Source: Acanthaster planci (taxonomy: Eukaryota > Echinodermata > Asteroidea > Valvatida > Acanthasteridae). Taken from it: a DNA stretch of 64,000 nt. Shown here in pieces: positions 24,150 through 36,098 of the stretch. The DNA lies in contig NW_019091387.1 in the NCBI RefSeq assembly GCF_001949145.1, positions 703,023 through 767,022 of the forward strand, written 5' to 3'. Numbering within the stretch: the stretch's first letter is position 1; every line of letters starts with the position of its first letter. The notes beneath the pieces were generated by a model, which made no database searches, was not told where the DNA came from, and was given only the letters and a program-made list of their open reading frames with translations. A program made the translations under genes and the position numbers.

Positions 24150-24560
24150 TCACAGAGAGCTGAAGATCGTCAGTGGTTCCAAGTGGTAGTGATGGATTTG
24201 GGCAAGAGATTCCAATTCATCAAACAGGTCTTTCTGAATGGGCAACTCTGTGTCCAAAATGCCGTCATCAACTTGACGTTCACTGACGTTGGCCATGGAG
24301 TGACTCCTTGATGGCAATCTTCAGTTGCTGGACAGTCTGGAATGCTTCTCCACGAAGCAGTTGGGATCAATAGTTTCCTCCACTGGTCGGCATTCATCAT
24401 AAATGCAAAGTTTCATTCTGTGCTTGTGTTAATGAACCTCAAACCTTGAAAGAAAGTTGGAGTCCTTCACAACCACATAGTAAGGTCTGGCTGTTGACCA
24501 AGACTTCTTTGGTACCCGATCTATTGGCAAGGACGGACCACCATACAGCAACGCGTAATC
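24150..24560 (-). pseudogene. Decayed coding segment, family not recognised
   Basis: On the minus strand one frame runs about 137 codons with strongly protein-like content: DYALLYGGPSLPIDRVPKKS, then ARPYYVVVKDSNFLSRFEVH, LCIYDECRPVEETIDPNC, and DLFDELESLAQIHHYHLEP. It is broken by TAA at 24429-24431 and TGA at 24321-24323. The preceding part (24561-24655) has an acceptor-like CCATTTTACAG followed by FLAETDATGTSESNFGS in another frame. I do not recognise the family. It may be a retrocopy or old gene fragment. Confidence 0.35.
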
Positions 24561-27500
24561 CACTCTTTGTTAAGTTTGTCAGAGCCTCAAACTTCCAAAG
24601 TTGCTTTCACTAGTGCCAGTAGCATCAGTTTCAGCCAAGAAATCTGTAAAATGGAAATAAGCCTTCAATCAATATTAACACAGTACATGTAAGACATTCA
24701 GCAAGTTCATCTTCGAAATCAGAAATGAAGAGAATGGAAATATGGAAGGGCTGCGTAGCACCGTGATCAGAATATCGTCAAGAATATTTCAGAGCACTGA
24801 TTTGATATTTTATTCTTTATGAAAGAGAAGGGGTTCTGCAGTTATCGTGGTTACGTAGAAGCAAACAGTACGAGTAAATTGAACGACAAAAACTTACCTC
24901 TTCTTGGTACTGCTATATGAGCAAGCACATGCCAAGTGTACATGTACATGTACACATGCGTACGTCCACAGGGTACGCCCTTCTACATGGGATGAACTGA
25001 TCAGACTGGCATGCTCAGTAAAAACAGGCCAAAAGTGGCACCAAAATGTAATCTTGTAGATACATGTATAGGCCTTGAAAAGGAGAGATGTCTCCTTGTC
25101 ATCTAGGATTGGAGAGTACTAAATCAATTGAAGCACACGCAAATTGAAATGTAAAAACTTCAGAATTCCCCTATATTGTCGGATCGACAAAACGTTGGTG
25201 AAAATGAGGGTCGTGGATATGTCTGGTACCAGTCACAGCCACTGCACACTGCATACACAAACGCTGCAGTTGCTATAGGTAGACCGGATTGTAACGAATG
25301 GCAGGTCAATCCTCCCTATGTCAATGTCTGATTTGCCAAAAAGTGCCCCTTCATCTCCTAAACAAATGAAAATGGTTGTTACATGAAAGGAAGCTTATTC
25401 CTTTAAGTTTTAATTTCTATTAACTTAAATTTCCAATGACCAAATTTCATTTAAGAAGTATTCCGAAACCGTCAAAAATCAATGGTGCATGTAGACCTCG
25501 CTTAGTTTTCCATTTTTCAACGAAAGATTAATAATTATTGGACTCAAACTACCAAGTTACATTCACTCGAAAGAGGAAACCTGCATTTGGTGATGCCTGA
25601 TGAGGAAATAAGTTACAGCAAATTTGACATACGTGAACTCTCTGCATACTGACATGAGATTGCTCAGAATGCTTTGATTCAAATCAGTCTCCCTACATTA
25701 AATGGTGCTTCACAGTCGCCAGTGAGTAATAAATGTTCCTGAGTTCTTCACATGGTCAGTTACTCAGCATGTTCAGTATGTGTAGGCAAAAAATCCTAAG
25801 TATTGAACCCTGCGCAGTAGCTGTGCAACATCACACCAGGGTCAACACAGTCATGACATCGACGGTAGAGAAACTGTGACAATAAGAGTCATTTGTCAAA
25901 AGTTGAAATGAGAGAGAGCATTTCCTGCAGAAGTCACATTGGATGTCATAGTTCAACGTGTTCAATGCGACAGTAATGTACTGTCAGTCTTTCTGACTGT
26001 ACATGCAACACAATGCCAAAATATAAACGTACTTGTACACACATACGTACATGTATGTACATCATGTATGCAGTATACAGACTACAGTAATTTTCCATGG
26101 GAATGGGGGTTTGGCGTAAAACGCACAATCGGAAATCTCGCTATTTGGGCCAACAGCAGACAAACTATTGTTAGAGAGGCTTCTATAAATGATTTTGATG
26201 CTTACCACCACTGTCACCATGTTTCAAGCACAAGTAGAGCATAACTAATGATAAAAGTTTTACACAAGTCACGTACATGTAACTTGTCGGTCGTGTTAGA
26301 AGCAGCCATGTTTCTACAAGTGACAGTATGTGTAGAGCGCCCTCTGCAGGCAGGCTAAAAGGTGCAAGACTGACACTTGGGACCAAAAACGGTGTTCTTT
26401 TTGGCCAAGAAAAGGGTTAAGCAAACCCGGATGCGGACTATCAGACAACACTAATTGCTTTGTTAATAGAAGTTCCTAATTTGCCTGGTGTCAGCCTTTT
26501 TAGTCTGTGGCTTGGGAGAGCTCTGTAACTCTCGCATGCCATTTTTCTGATAATGGCCAAATAATTTGGTCGTGATCCGTACTGATGAGCGTAATGGCGG
26601 CTTCCCCGAACAAGTCTTGTACATTTTGACCGATGCAATTATCTTCTGTCTATCAAAACATGTTCAAACATAGCAGTGATTTACTTCTTGAAATTTCTTG
26701 CTACAGACCGTTTAATGCTTCAGGCGAATGGCATGCAAAAATAATTTACGGCACAGAACTTAGCGTGCGAAATTCATTTGAATTGACATGTGTTCATCTT
26801 ATTCGAATTCGCAGAACGAATATCTGACTCGGCGTCACAAATTCCAGTTCCTATTTACACCGAGCACACATATGAATCTTGTCACGTGGCCCCAAAATGC
26901 TTCCCTTAGCGCTGATAATAGTAATGTTTTCTTAATTTGACCAATGCGCGCGTAACAGTCAGTGCAAAATTGTTTGTCAAGCAAACTATAGGCCTAACAT
27001 TGGTGAAACTTTAATAGCAGCACTGTCAGGCAAAAGACTCTTTTCTTGTGCACAATCAAAAGCTCATAACCACTTACTAATACCGTTGAAAATCATGGTC
27101 CATTAACTATTAAACAAAATACGTCTTATGATATTCAAATTAATGACATCACAATCTGTAATGAATATTTAATCAAATCAAGAACACACGACAAACTTTT
27201 GAAACAAAGAAAGCCGGGGGAAGTAAAAGTATCCATTTAAAATAAAACACAAGCGACTGACAGCATCTTGAAAAAATGTTTTTGTTTAGAGCAGTTCGTT
27301 TACTGGTCAGCAACCAATTACTGGCGCCTTCTACTGAAAAAAATTCTATTGCCTCCTTTTAAGCTACAAAACAAAGAATAATGCGCTGACACTATTTGCA
27401 TGACTGACAACACCAGAGGAAAGCCAGAACACTTTCAACTTTCCCAAGTAAATTTTGGTTGTTGACGGTGAAAATTGAGAATTATGCATGGTTTTGGGTG

Positions 27501-27840
27501 TGGGCGGCTCGGGCAAACGGCAAATAACAGAACCAAGGGTGGATCACACCAAGGGAGCAATTTGTTTTGGTGGGTGCATGACATTTGGAATGGTTTATAA
27601 CCTTTTGCGGCCCTTGTGAGGAGCGAGTCTGCATTTTGTCATTGGAAGGAAGACAAATGAAATACACAAAAACCCATCTTTCTCTCATTATTTTAAAGAG
27701 AGGAATTTCCCCTTCCCTTTTTGGATCGCCATGCATGCCATCTGTCAAAGCTATTCCATTGATGTCTATTTTACGCTTCCGTATAATGAAGGGGTAAATG
27801 TCAATGAATTCATGCCGAGATGGGGGTCATTAGCGCTTAC
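24561..27840. other. Spacer upstream of copy 4; no gene seen
   Basis: AT-rich sequence with scattered TACATGTA palindromes; no supported exon. The part at 27600-27840 lies immediately upstream of the putative 5' exon of copy 4 and may contain its promoter, but I see no clear TATA box. Confidence 0.4.
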
Positions 27841-27854
27841 AATGTAATAACCAT

Positions 27855-27941
27855 TTCACCATCAGCAAACGGTGTTGTCGCATCGTTGTTTATTGCGTTT
27901 CAGTCTCGGACTTGATGATTACGCCTACCACAGCGAGACTG
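27855..27941 (+). promoter_or_regulatory. Probable 5' non-coding exon of copy 4 (start uncertain)
   Basis: Matches 9130-9233 upstream of copy 3 and ends at the same donor context (ACTG|GTAAGTACAG). It lies 885 nt before the signal-peptide exon, whose acceptor is 4 nt before the start codon, so a non-coding leader exon is needed. The left end is unknown. Confidence 0.45.
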
Positions 27942-28825
27942 GTAAGTACAGTGGAATGACAAAGGAATGAAACAATAGTGTCTTGATGTATATGGGAAAT
28001 ACATTCGATTACAAAATTTCCCATAAGGCAACAATCTTATTTTACCCTAATCTGTGTAATAAATAAGGATTAAAAAGCATACCTTACTGACAGGAAAATA
28101 CAACCTGAAAATAATGAATCATCGCCTGTAGAGACATCTGCTTGCCGATTTAGGCTGTTGAAAAACCTCCTTTTTCCCTCTGATCCTATCAACAACAACT
28201 AATCTCAACTGAGTCTCGCTGTTTCCTTGATTTGATGGTTAAAAGCCACGGTTCGTAATCCGATGAGTAACTGGTAATGGCTATTATAGTATTGTATTTT
28301 ATTCAAAATGTCTGTCTCATAGACAACTAAAATTGAGTGGAAATTCAGTAAAACATCCTTTTTTTTGAACGTTTTTTTTTTGAGCGTGCTTACGACCTTT
28401 TGCCGGGCACACGACGAAGTATTTTTAGGCCCTTGGTATGGACTCTACTTCGCCTTAATACTGAAACGTAGTAGTTCTTGTTGATGGTTAAATGATGGAA
28501 GCTAACATTCGCGATCGAGTAAGCTCTGAACAATCTACTTTAAAGCTTTCCCAAAATCAAAATATAAGGCTCGGAACTTTTCTTGTTTTTGTCTGAATGT
28601 TGGTTTTTCTGTTCTGTTGGTTTTTCTGTCCTGTTGGTTTTCTGTCCTGTGGCATACCTACGGCAATTTTCTAGCCCCTCGAACCTGTTGCAAACCCATG
28701 AATTTTCGTTGACCCTTCATAAGTACACTGAAAAATCTGGCCCCGGGGCTAGTGCTCCTCCACCCCTAAATTCGTCGAAGTTGTAACACTCTGTAGTCGG
28801 TATGCTTTGTTGATGTCTCCTCTAG

Positions 28826-28921
28826 CGAGATGACTGTCTTGTGGCCGGCAGCTTTGTTACATCGAACGTTATCATATTTCGTCCTGCTGGACGCCCTATC
28901 AAACAATCAAGTGCATGGGCA
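28826..28921 (+). CDS. Signal-peptide exon, copy 4
   Basis: The acceptor GTCTCCTCTAG is followed by CGAG and ATG at 28830. Coding is 92 nt, ending with a split codon before GTAAGT. The peptide begins MTVLWPAALLHRTLSYFVLL and continues DALSNNQVHGQ, with a hydrophobic core at residues 13-22, a plausible signal peptide. Phase (two bases carried over) fits the EMI exon at 32209, where A completes a Gln codon. The start was chosen because this ATG is the first in the exon and the corresponding exon of copy 3 begins with ATGATG at the same place. Confidence 0.75.
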
Positions 28922-31900
28922 GTAAGTATAATGTGCTTTATTTTTACAAACTAGGAGGTAGAAAGAAGCAGTAAATCAATTCACTTTTACGTTGGCTTTT
29001 GTGATATATTTAACACTTGACACGCCCTCGGACGAGTGAGCGTGCCTCAAGCTGAGGCACAATCACGTGATTTGTATCACATGACAACAATCCAACGCAG
29101 CAGCAGGCCCACACGTCCTGACTTTGTAAGTTGGACCCTTTTAGAGGGGGGTTTACTCACCGGGTCAGTCTGGTATTGATTTGGTTTGGTAAGATACCCA
29201 CTCCCTGGCGCTCCTGTGTGTTTGTGTACAAAAATGCCCCTCCCCATAGTGACAGTGCAGAAGGCCACTGATTTCAATGCCCTTGATGACTGCCTGAGCC
29301 AGGGATTAAATGCTTTGTGGCTCTCCATACAGTGTAAACAAGTATGGAGCAAGGTTTATTGCCGTTCTTGCATTTCCTGGGAGGATAAGTGCATGGGAGT
29401 ATCAATCCCCCTTGTGAATGAGTCGTGCCAGGCTTGTCACTGTAGTGTTTGGATAGACCTAGATGGCCCAGCCGCTACAGTCAGATTTCTTGTTTCTGGT
29501 TGGGATACCCTTTTCCATTGTATTTATTTGACAAAATATTAATGGAAGGAGGACACAGAGGCAGAAAAAATACTATGTATAGTGCCTAATTACCTAATTG
29601 CCAGTGTGACTCACAGTGAGCCAAGCTCCCACTTGGACGTACAATGCAACAGCCTCTTCGCAGAGATTTTTACTGCTGAAAAGTTGTATAAGTTGGCACT
29701 GTCAATAATTACTTCAAAATTTTTACCCAAATTAGCTTCAGAGTAATCTACTTCAATTTGAATTCGAATGCAGCTTAAGTTCATTGTTAAAAGAAAACTC
29801 AAATTAAGTTTTCAAGCCCGCACTACGGAAAAGTGTAGTTTCAAATATAAGCGTACACTCATTTAAATGACACGAATTCATAACTGGACAGTTTTTCTAC
29901 GGGATTTCAAATACACTAACCACCACTATTTACAATTAACAAGAGAGGAAATTTTTAGTTAAGAAACCGATATCTAAGGAATTAATTACACAGATAACGG
30001 AATTATGGGAAAGAAATCAGAAACTTAAGGGATTTAGAGCATGGTTGCAAAACAGCATGCCGAAGAAATAAAATATAAAAAAGTGCAGTTGTTTTTACGA
30101 ACGCTTTTGTTTTTAGGGGAAAGAAAACAGGTGTTTTTACCTCCACCGACGAATACGATTTATGAAATTACATGTTAACAAATGCCATTGCGTACAGTCA
30201 TGTCTTGCCTACGTAATGTGCACATAACTATTTATAACTATTTTGAATGCGGGCGATGAAATCGAGGTGTGCAACACAGACTGACTATACATGTAAAATG
30301 CTGTTGAACCAAAAGGTCCATCTCTAGTGAGGATGCAGTGGCGTATTTTTGTGTCCTAAAGGTGCCCAGCCGTGAACATCCAGCCGGGGGTGGGGACATT
30401 ATGCTTGCTGTTCTTGAAACAGGCGTAAATACTCTATATTTGTCTTACCTACGTTCCTTCCCCTGTAATAAGAAGTTGTTTTTCTAATCGTAGTCTGCTT
30501 TTTAGAGCTTTTTATACAGGTTTCCCGTCTGATTAATTATTCAACACTTTTCTCGATACAAGGACACTTGAAGTTGGTCGCACAATTTCTGTAAGCCAAA
30601 ATGTGGAATTCGATTCCAAATCAGCACCACAAGATAACGCTTTCCTAAAGGTGTAGTTCTCGACTGTAATTGAAATTACTGGCGCGGTCATTCAGTATTT
30701 GTAATGAAACGTTTATCTCAGCAGTTTATGGAAAATTGTTTCTCTTATTGTTCTGAAATGTCGTCCAATCTATTTTTTTTCATTTCTTAAAAGCAGAGGG
30801 TATTCTTTAAAATGATGTTATCTTATACTGTCCTCTGAACTGTACAACTTTATGCTCATAGGTTCCTGTGAAATGTGTATGTTTTTCCTTCATTATGACA
30901 GACATCGAAAACAATCTTAATAAACACTGGACATTGTTATTGCCAAAATACCCTTATCCTTCGGTCTCCCTCTAGGCAATATATTAATTTTTGAATACAT
31001 TGCTCTTTGAATACACAAGCATCGTCCCTGTGGAATTTCTAAGCGACTGGTGCATTAAACATGAATGGCTGGAAGACAAATTGGCTTTTTCAGTTGCACT
31101 CTGACCAACCTCGAGAGACCCATTAATTAACCTGAAATTAGAACGAATAGGAATATTGTATCTGTAACGAGACTGCCAGCAAAAATGAGATCTAAAGGCC
31201 ATTTTAGGCCTAAATTTGCCGCGAAAGTAAACACGAACGCGACTTCGTGAAGTCATGTCAAATACCTGCGCTTCGAATTAGCGAAAGTGTTGTGCACATT
31301 TCAACTAGCTGGAGCGAAATTTCACTTTGAATTTCTCGTGACGTCAAACTCGTTTTTCCCTATTCGCCTATATATCGTATGAAACGAGATGACATTTAGG
31401 GTTTAAATTAGAAACCCCGGTGGATGCTAAAGAAGGAGTGCCCTGGTGGGCGGGGGTAGTTTTATACCGATAAAAGTAATTTTTTATAACTTTTTATTTC
31501 CTTCATTTCCAGTGCACATAAAATCTAGCATAACGTCCATAGAAATTCCATACATATAATTCTCAAAATATTTGTTCCCCCGAAAAAAATTGCCTCCCTC
31601 GTGAAACATTTGGTCCTTGACCTGCCCTTGATTCGAAATCGAACACTGCATTTAAGGTTATTGAAAATGATGGGGATAAGATTGGAGTACCTTTCCACTG
31701 AAAGATTAATTTAAGTGTGAAATTGAACTCACCCCCTTCCACCAACACATACAGATTCTCAGTGTTTGTCTGGATGTTTGTTAAAGGGCAAATCTGAATG
31801 TCTTTAAAAGAATTGAGCGCCATGAAAAATGGTCGCGAAAATTAGCTAAACCGCTTTGATACACACACATCCAAAAATTAATTGATTCGTAATTCTAAGG

Positions 31901-32208
31901 AAGATTAGCTGGACACTTATGTACATAGTTTCACGTTAAAGTTTAACCCTAACAGTCCTCAATCCTCGAACAGGTAAAGGATTTGGGACTGTTAGGGTTA
32001 ATATAAAAACAAAAAAAAAACAAACACACAAAAAACATTGCCACAGTACTTTATACTCCTGCAGCGGAGGGTTAAAATTAAAAGCTTTCTTTTCGCCGAT
32101 AAATTTCAGTTTGGGGGAAATTTACCACGGGATTTCTCTTTCTCGGTGACCAATCACAACTAGTCATTCATCTGATTTACATTTTGCAATCTTCAACTTC
32201 CCATTCAG
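28922..32208 (+). other. Intron 1 of copy 4
   Basis: A 3287-nt intron. It contains a 118-codon ORF (29186-29542) with a cysteine cluster but no recognised domain, and a perfect 16-bp inverted repeat at 31943-32001. Otherwise AT-rich. Confidence 0.6.
31943..32001. repeat. Perfect 16-bp inverted repeat (hairpin)
   Basis: TTAACCCTAACAGTCC at 31943-31958 is the exact reverse complement of 31986-32001, with a 27-nt loop. It is followed by an A-rich tract. It lies in intron 1 of copy 4, about 200 nt before the first EMI exon. Confidence 0.7.
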
Positions 32209-32313
32209 AAATATATGCCCACGTAATTACTATGTCCGCGAGACAACATCAGGATCGGAGTATTACACGGAATCTTGCGGGGTTTGGGGTTGGGCCCGAT
32301 GCGGACGTACCAG
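32209..32313 (+). CDS. EMI domain exon A, copy 4
   Basis: A 105-nt exon between CCCATTCAG and GTAAG. It reads NICPRNYYVRETTSGSEYY, then TESCGVWGWARCGRTR. Together with the exon at 34302 it builds a complete EMI domain of about 65 residues with six cysteines (ICP, ESC, ARC, DCC, NRC). EMI modules usually sit directly after the signal peptide of secreted or membrane proteins that then carry EGF repeats, exactly the arrangement here. It differs from copy 3 at seven residues only. Confidence 0.85.
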
Positions 32314-34301
32314 GTAAGAACCTATAATGCCACATATTAGTGTGCAAATTAGGTAGTGGACTGTAGAGATAATTACAACTAGGGATTGAACTTTGGACAC
32401 CATTCGTTTCCGTACCAGGACATTTTGAGGTACACTCAATCCTTAACAGCTGGCGCAAGAGCCTTGCTGACACGTGATCCCAGCACCAGCTCATTGTCTC
32501 TTGGAGTTCATAACGCTTTAGTTTGGTTCAGTGACGTGTGGAATCATTCTTGCATGGGTGTCCAGCGACCCCTTTTCAATGTGGTCGTCGTGCATCTCTT
32601 TGAGAGACAGTCATGTGAGAAATGAGTGAGGTGACCAGTTGATTCAATAATTTGAATCTGACGGGGCACCTACACTGTAACCTTGTTCTAAGGATGTAGC
32701 CCTCACAGCCACCAGCTCTCTGAGGCTCCTTCACCTTGATGGAGTACCATTTGTAAATAAACAAATACTGGATACGTTTGATAACAAAAGCTAAACTTCA
32801 AAAGTCTCATCCATCTAATTTGCAAAATTCTGTCGGTGTAATCAAAGTTCAAACATTTATACGTTGGAATTGTCAACAAGTAACAAACACACGACTGGGC
32901 CCCTCCCTAGCTGCTGTTGTATCAAACAGGGACAATGAATTGTGAGCGGGTCACCTGAGTTTCTTCTTAATTTTATTTAGTTCATAATTAAGAACAAGTG
33001 ATGGCTTGAATCGCGCGTTGATTGGGCTATCGCTCTGCTGATTTTCCCTCAATAAATCCAGCAATACGGAAATAAAATGAGTTGAGATCGGAAGTTGAAT
33101 GTGACTTTAATAGAGGCAACGAGAAAAACAAGCACCATTAAATCTATCCTACCAAGCCCAAATTGTCGTAATACCAACATGACAGTTTCATTTTGAAGTT
33201 CGATTTCTCCATGCTGCACTTATGTTCGCTATGTACACACGACGTCCATTCATTCCTCGGTGAGGATGCAGCTTTGGGTAAAAAGCATTGCACAATTGGT
33301 TTCTGCACATAAATAAATCTCATTCTGTTTGAATGACAACGAGGTACAAAAGGTCAAAGGAACATACAGCAGAGGTAACTGACTTCAAAAAATACAAGCA
33401 CGTTTAGTGAATGGGAGACTTGGGGACGCTTGTGTCAGCGGACATACCAGTACTTTCACAGTATTGCGCTTGCTCAGAAGTAAGCACGCATACTCAGAAC
33501 AACGTGCGCATGCTCAAAACTGGTAAAAAGGGCTGGCCCTTATGTTTGCTGCCAGAAAGTGTCTCAAAGTCTCCCATTGGGTGATAATACTTTAAAGTAT
33601 AGTTAAGGAAATAAAATAAATGTATATGTTTGGGTTCTTGTCAGGAAAAGACAGAAGGAGAACGTATTAAAGGTCGCTTTATTAGTTTGTTTAGAAAGTT
33701 GTCGGTGCAACGGCCGTTTCACAACAGTGCGGCTCCAAGAGTTTGCAACGCGTTAGCCAATCACAATGCGCGAAATCTGTCGACCCAGTGCGCGTTTGGA
33801 AAAGGTTAACAGATTTGTCGCCTGTGATTAGCCAACGAATTGAGAACTTTTGGAGGCGCACTATTGTGAATCGCTCGTGATAGAAAAAAAAAAGGCCACT
33901 CCCATCGACGCGGGTGCAATTGTGAACCACAGTCAATCATTCAGACATGGCCATATTATGGCCACATCAGAGCATGCCTGGCGATTACACGCCCAACTGT
34001 ATGATATGTAATTGACTAGCAGAGTCTGGAAATGGCAGTTGTAACTCACAGGATATCATTTCCCACGGAGCGGTTATTTTTGCTTTTCATCAGGTTTTTC
34101 TAGTAGTAGAAAATGAAGCAAAGACAACCACCATGTTTTTTTTCGAACTGCTCCTTATGCCTTTCCAAGCAAGGACATAAACCTTCAGCCTTGCCTACTT
34201 CTGCGGACTCCAGCTGTCCAACCTTTTACAAGCTTGATGCCCTCAGATGATTCATTCTGAGATTCAGTCATGCCCATTCTTCAACTCTTAACGTTTACAA
34301 G
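32314..34301 (+). other. Intron 2 of copy 4
   Basis: A 1988-nt intron, alignable in parts to intron 2 of copy 3 (12615-14734) and to the region before the copy 2 EMI relic. Contains the MITE at 33712-33876. No exon seen. Confidence 0.6.
33712..33876. mobile_element. Fold-back MITE in intron 2 of copy 4
   Basis: About 165 bp. The left end has TTCACAACAGTGCGGCTCC and the right end GGAGGCGCACTATTGTGAA, near-perfect inverted repeats. Interior blocks (GAGTTTGCAACGCG, AATCTGTCGACCC) are shared with the element at 13987. Non-coding. Confidence 0.7.
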
Positions 34302-34390
34302 GTATCACACAAGGTACCGCTCCGCTCTAAGGACGGCTTATGACTGTTGCCCGGGCTGGAGGAGAGATGGCAGCAACCGCTGCCTCACAG
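34302..34390 (+). CDS. EMI domain exon B, copy 4
   Basis: An 89-nt exon between ACGTTTACAAG and GTAAGG. It reads YHTRYRSALRTAYDCCPGW, then RRDGSNRCLT. The RTxYDCCPGW ending with a following cysteine is the diagnostic C-terminal end of EMI domains. The final base G joins CG of the first EGF exon to encode Ala. Copy 2 keeps a shortened relic and copy 3 a CCLGW version of the same exon. Confidence 0.88.
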
Positions 34391-34836
34391 GTAAGGCGTA
34401 AACCATCTGACTAAGATGAATTAACGAAGAAGTAATTACCTATGCCCATAAGGAAAGCAACAGAGAGTAAAGGAGTGAATCAGTGATTTTGTTTTACCGA
34501 GGAGTGAGGCTATTTCCATCAATGAATGATGAAGAGAGATCAAGAAAGGCGACTGTTTATACAAAGTGGCATGGCAATATGATGGTGTGGGGCTTACCAC
34601 CAAGGTTATAAGTCCTTTCCTTTGCCAACGTGATAGACGCAAAAATGTATGTACAATGCACCGCGACCACATAGACACATTGCACACTTTCAGCCAATCA
34701 GTATGCATGCCTCAAAGACTACTTGGAGATCAGACACCGTGAACGATATTGGAAGTGTACGCCGATACTGAGAACTACTTTGCGCGACGTGGAAAAGTCG
34801 CAAATTTTTGTTTTTGTTTTTATCTTATTTTTGCAG

Positions 34837-34932
34837 CGATTTGCTCTCAAACCTGCTATAATGGCGGATCGTGCGTGTCGCCTAATGTCTGCAGGTGTTC
34901 TGCTGGCTACAGGGAAAACACATGCAGTGAAC
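34837..34932 (+). CDS. EGF-like exon 1, copy 4
   Basis: A 96-nt phase 1-1 exon between TTTTTGCAG and GTAAGT. It reads ICSQTCYNGGSCVSPNVC, then RCSAGYRENTCSE, with all six EGF cysteines. The central 50 nt are the same as in the next EGF exon (35045), indicating a recent exon duplication or gene conversion. No calcium-binding EGF consensus (D-x-D/N-E) is present. Confidence 0.88.
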
Positions 34933-35044
34933 GTAAGTTCGGAAGACCTAAAATTACTGACTAAATCTCAAGACATGTGCACGGTAATACCACGGGAGTC
35001 TGGTGCGACTGACTAACGTAAGACTGCTGTTTGTTTTTTGGCAG

Positions 35045-35127
35045 CGATTTGTTCACCATCCTGCTATAATGGCGGATCGTGCGTGTCGCCTAATGTCTGC
35101 AGGTGTTCTGCCGGCTACAGGGGAAAC
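35045..35127 (+). CDS. EGF-like exon 2, copy 4 (runs into assembly gap)
   Basis: Begins after TTTTTGGCAG and reads ICSPSCYNGGSCVSPNVC, then RCSAGYRGN, where the N gap starts. By the family's fixed 96-nt length the exon should end at about 35140 inside the gap. Five of six cysteines are visible. Confidence 0.85.
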
Positions 35128-35782
35128 NNNNNNNNNNNNNNNNNNNNNNNNNNNNNNNNNNNNNNNNNNNNNNNNNNNNNNNNNNNNNNNNNNNNNNNNN
35201 NNNNNNNNNNNNNNNNNNNNNNNNNNNNNNNNNNNNNNNNNNNNNNNNNNNNNNNNNNNNNNNNNNNNNNNNNNNNNNNNNNNNNNNNNNNNNNNNNNNN
35301 NNNNNNNNNNNNNNNNNNNNNNNNNNNNNNNNNNNNNNNNNNNNNNNNNNNNNNNNNNNNNNNNNNNNNNNNNNNNNNNNNNNNNNNNNNNNNNNNNNNN
35401 NNNNNNNNNNNNNNNNNNNNNNNNNNNNNNNNNNNNNNNNNNNNNNNNNNNNNNNNNNNNNNNNNNNNNNNNNNNNNNNNNNNNNNNNNNNNNNNNNNNN
35501 NNNNNNNNNNNNNNNNNNNNNNNNNNNNNNNNNNNNNNNNNNNNNNNNNNNNNNNNNNNNNNNNNNNNNNNNNNNNNNNNNNNNNNNNNNNNNNNNNNNN
35601 NNNNNNNNNNNNNNNNNNNNNNNNNNNNNNNNNNNNNNNNNNNNNNNNNNNNNNNNNNNNNNNNNNNNNNNNNNNNNNNNNNNNNNNNNNNNNNNNNNNN
35701 NNNNNNNNNNNNNNNNNNNNNNNNNNNNNNNNNNNNNNNNNNNNNNNNNNNNNNNNNNNNNNNNNNNNNNNNNNNNNNNNNN
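35128..35782. other. Assembly gap (655 N)
   Basis: A run of undetermined bases inside the EGF array of copy 4. It contains the end of EGF exon 2 and the start of EGF exon 3. If its length is realistic it may also hold one or two further EGF exons, given neighbouring start-to-start distances of about 210-410 nt. Long frames read across it are artefacts. Confidence 0.99.
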
Positions 35783-35855
35783 AATGGCGGATCGTGCGCT
35801 TCGCCCAATGTCTGTGGGTGCTCTGCCAGCTACACGGGGACTACCTGCAGTGAAC
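35783..35855 (+). CDS. EGF-like exon (3' part after gap), copy 4
   Basis: Emerges from the gap reading NGGSCASPNVCGCSASYTGT, then TCSE, and ends at GTAAG. The 96-nt norm places its start near 35760, in the gap. Four of the six cysteines are visible. Joins in phase 1 to the next EGF exon at 36099. Confidence 0.82.
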
Positions 35856-36098
35856 GTAAGTATTGGGGAAAGATACCAACATTTTCTCACTGGCGAATGG
35901 AAGACTTTACCAAGCGACGGATAAGCAAGAAGGGAAATGAAATATGTGTCGTTGTAGTGAGCCCCTAACAGCGTCACTCTGTCATCTGAACCACCAGATA
36001 CAGAGACACTTTGCATATCTCCACCACTGATTTCACATAGTCTAGGCTTTCGTATCATTCACGCTTGAAGTGTCAGTGTGCGGTGTTTTGTTTTTCAG

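Noticed and set aside
35003-36058. Long ORFs of 250-322 codons on both strands over the N run
   Set aside because: They are open only because undetermined bases contain no stops. The real coding parts are the EGF exon pieces at each side.
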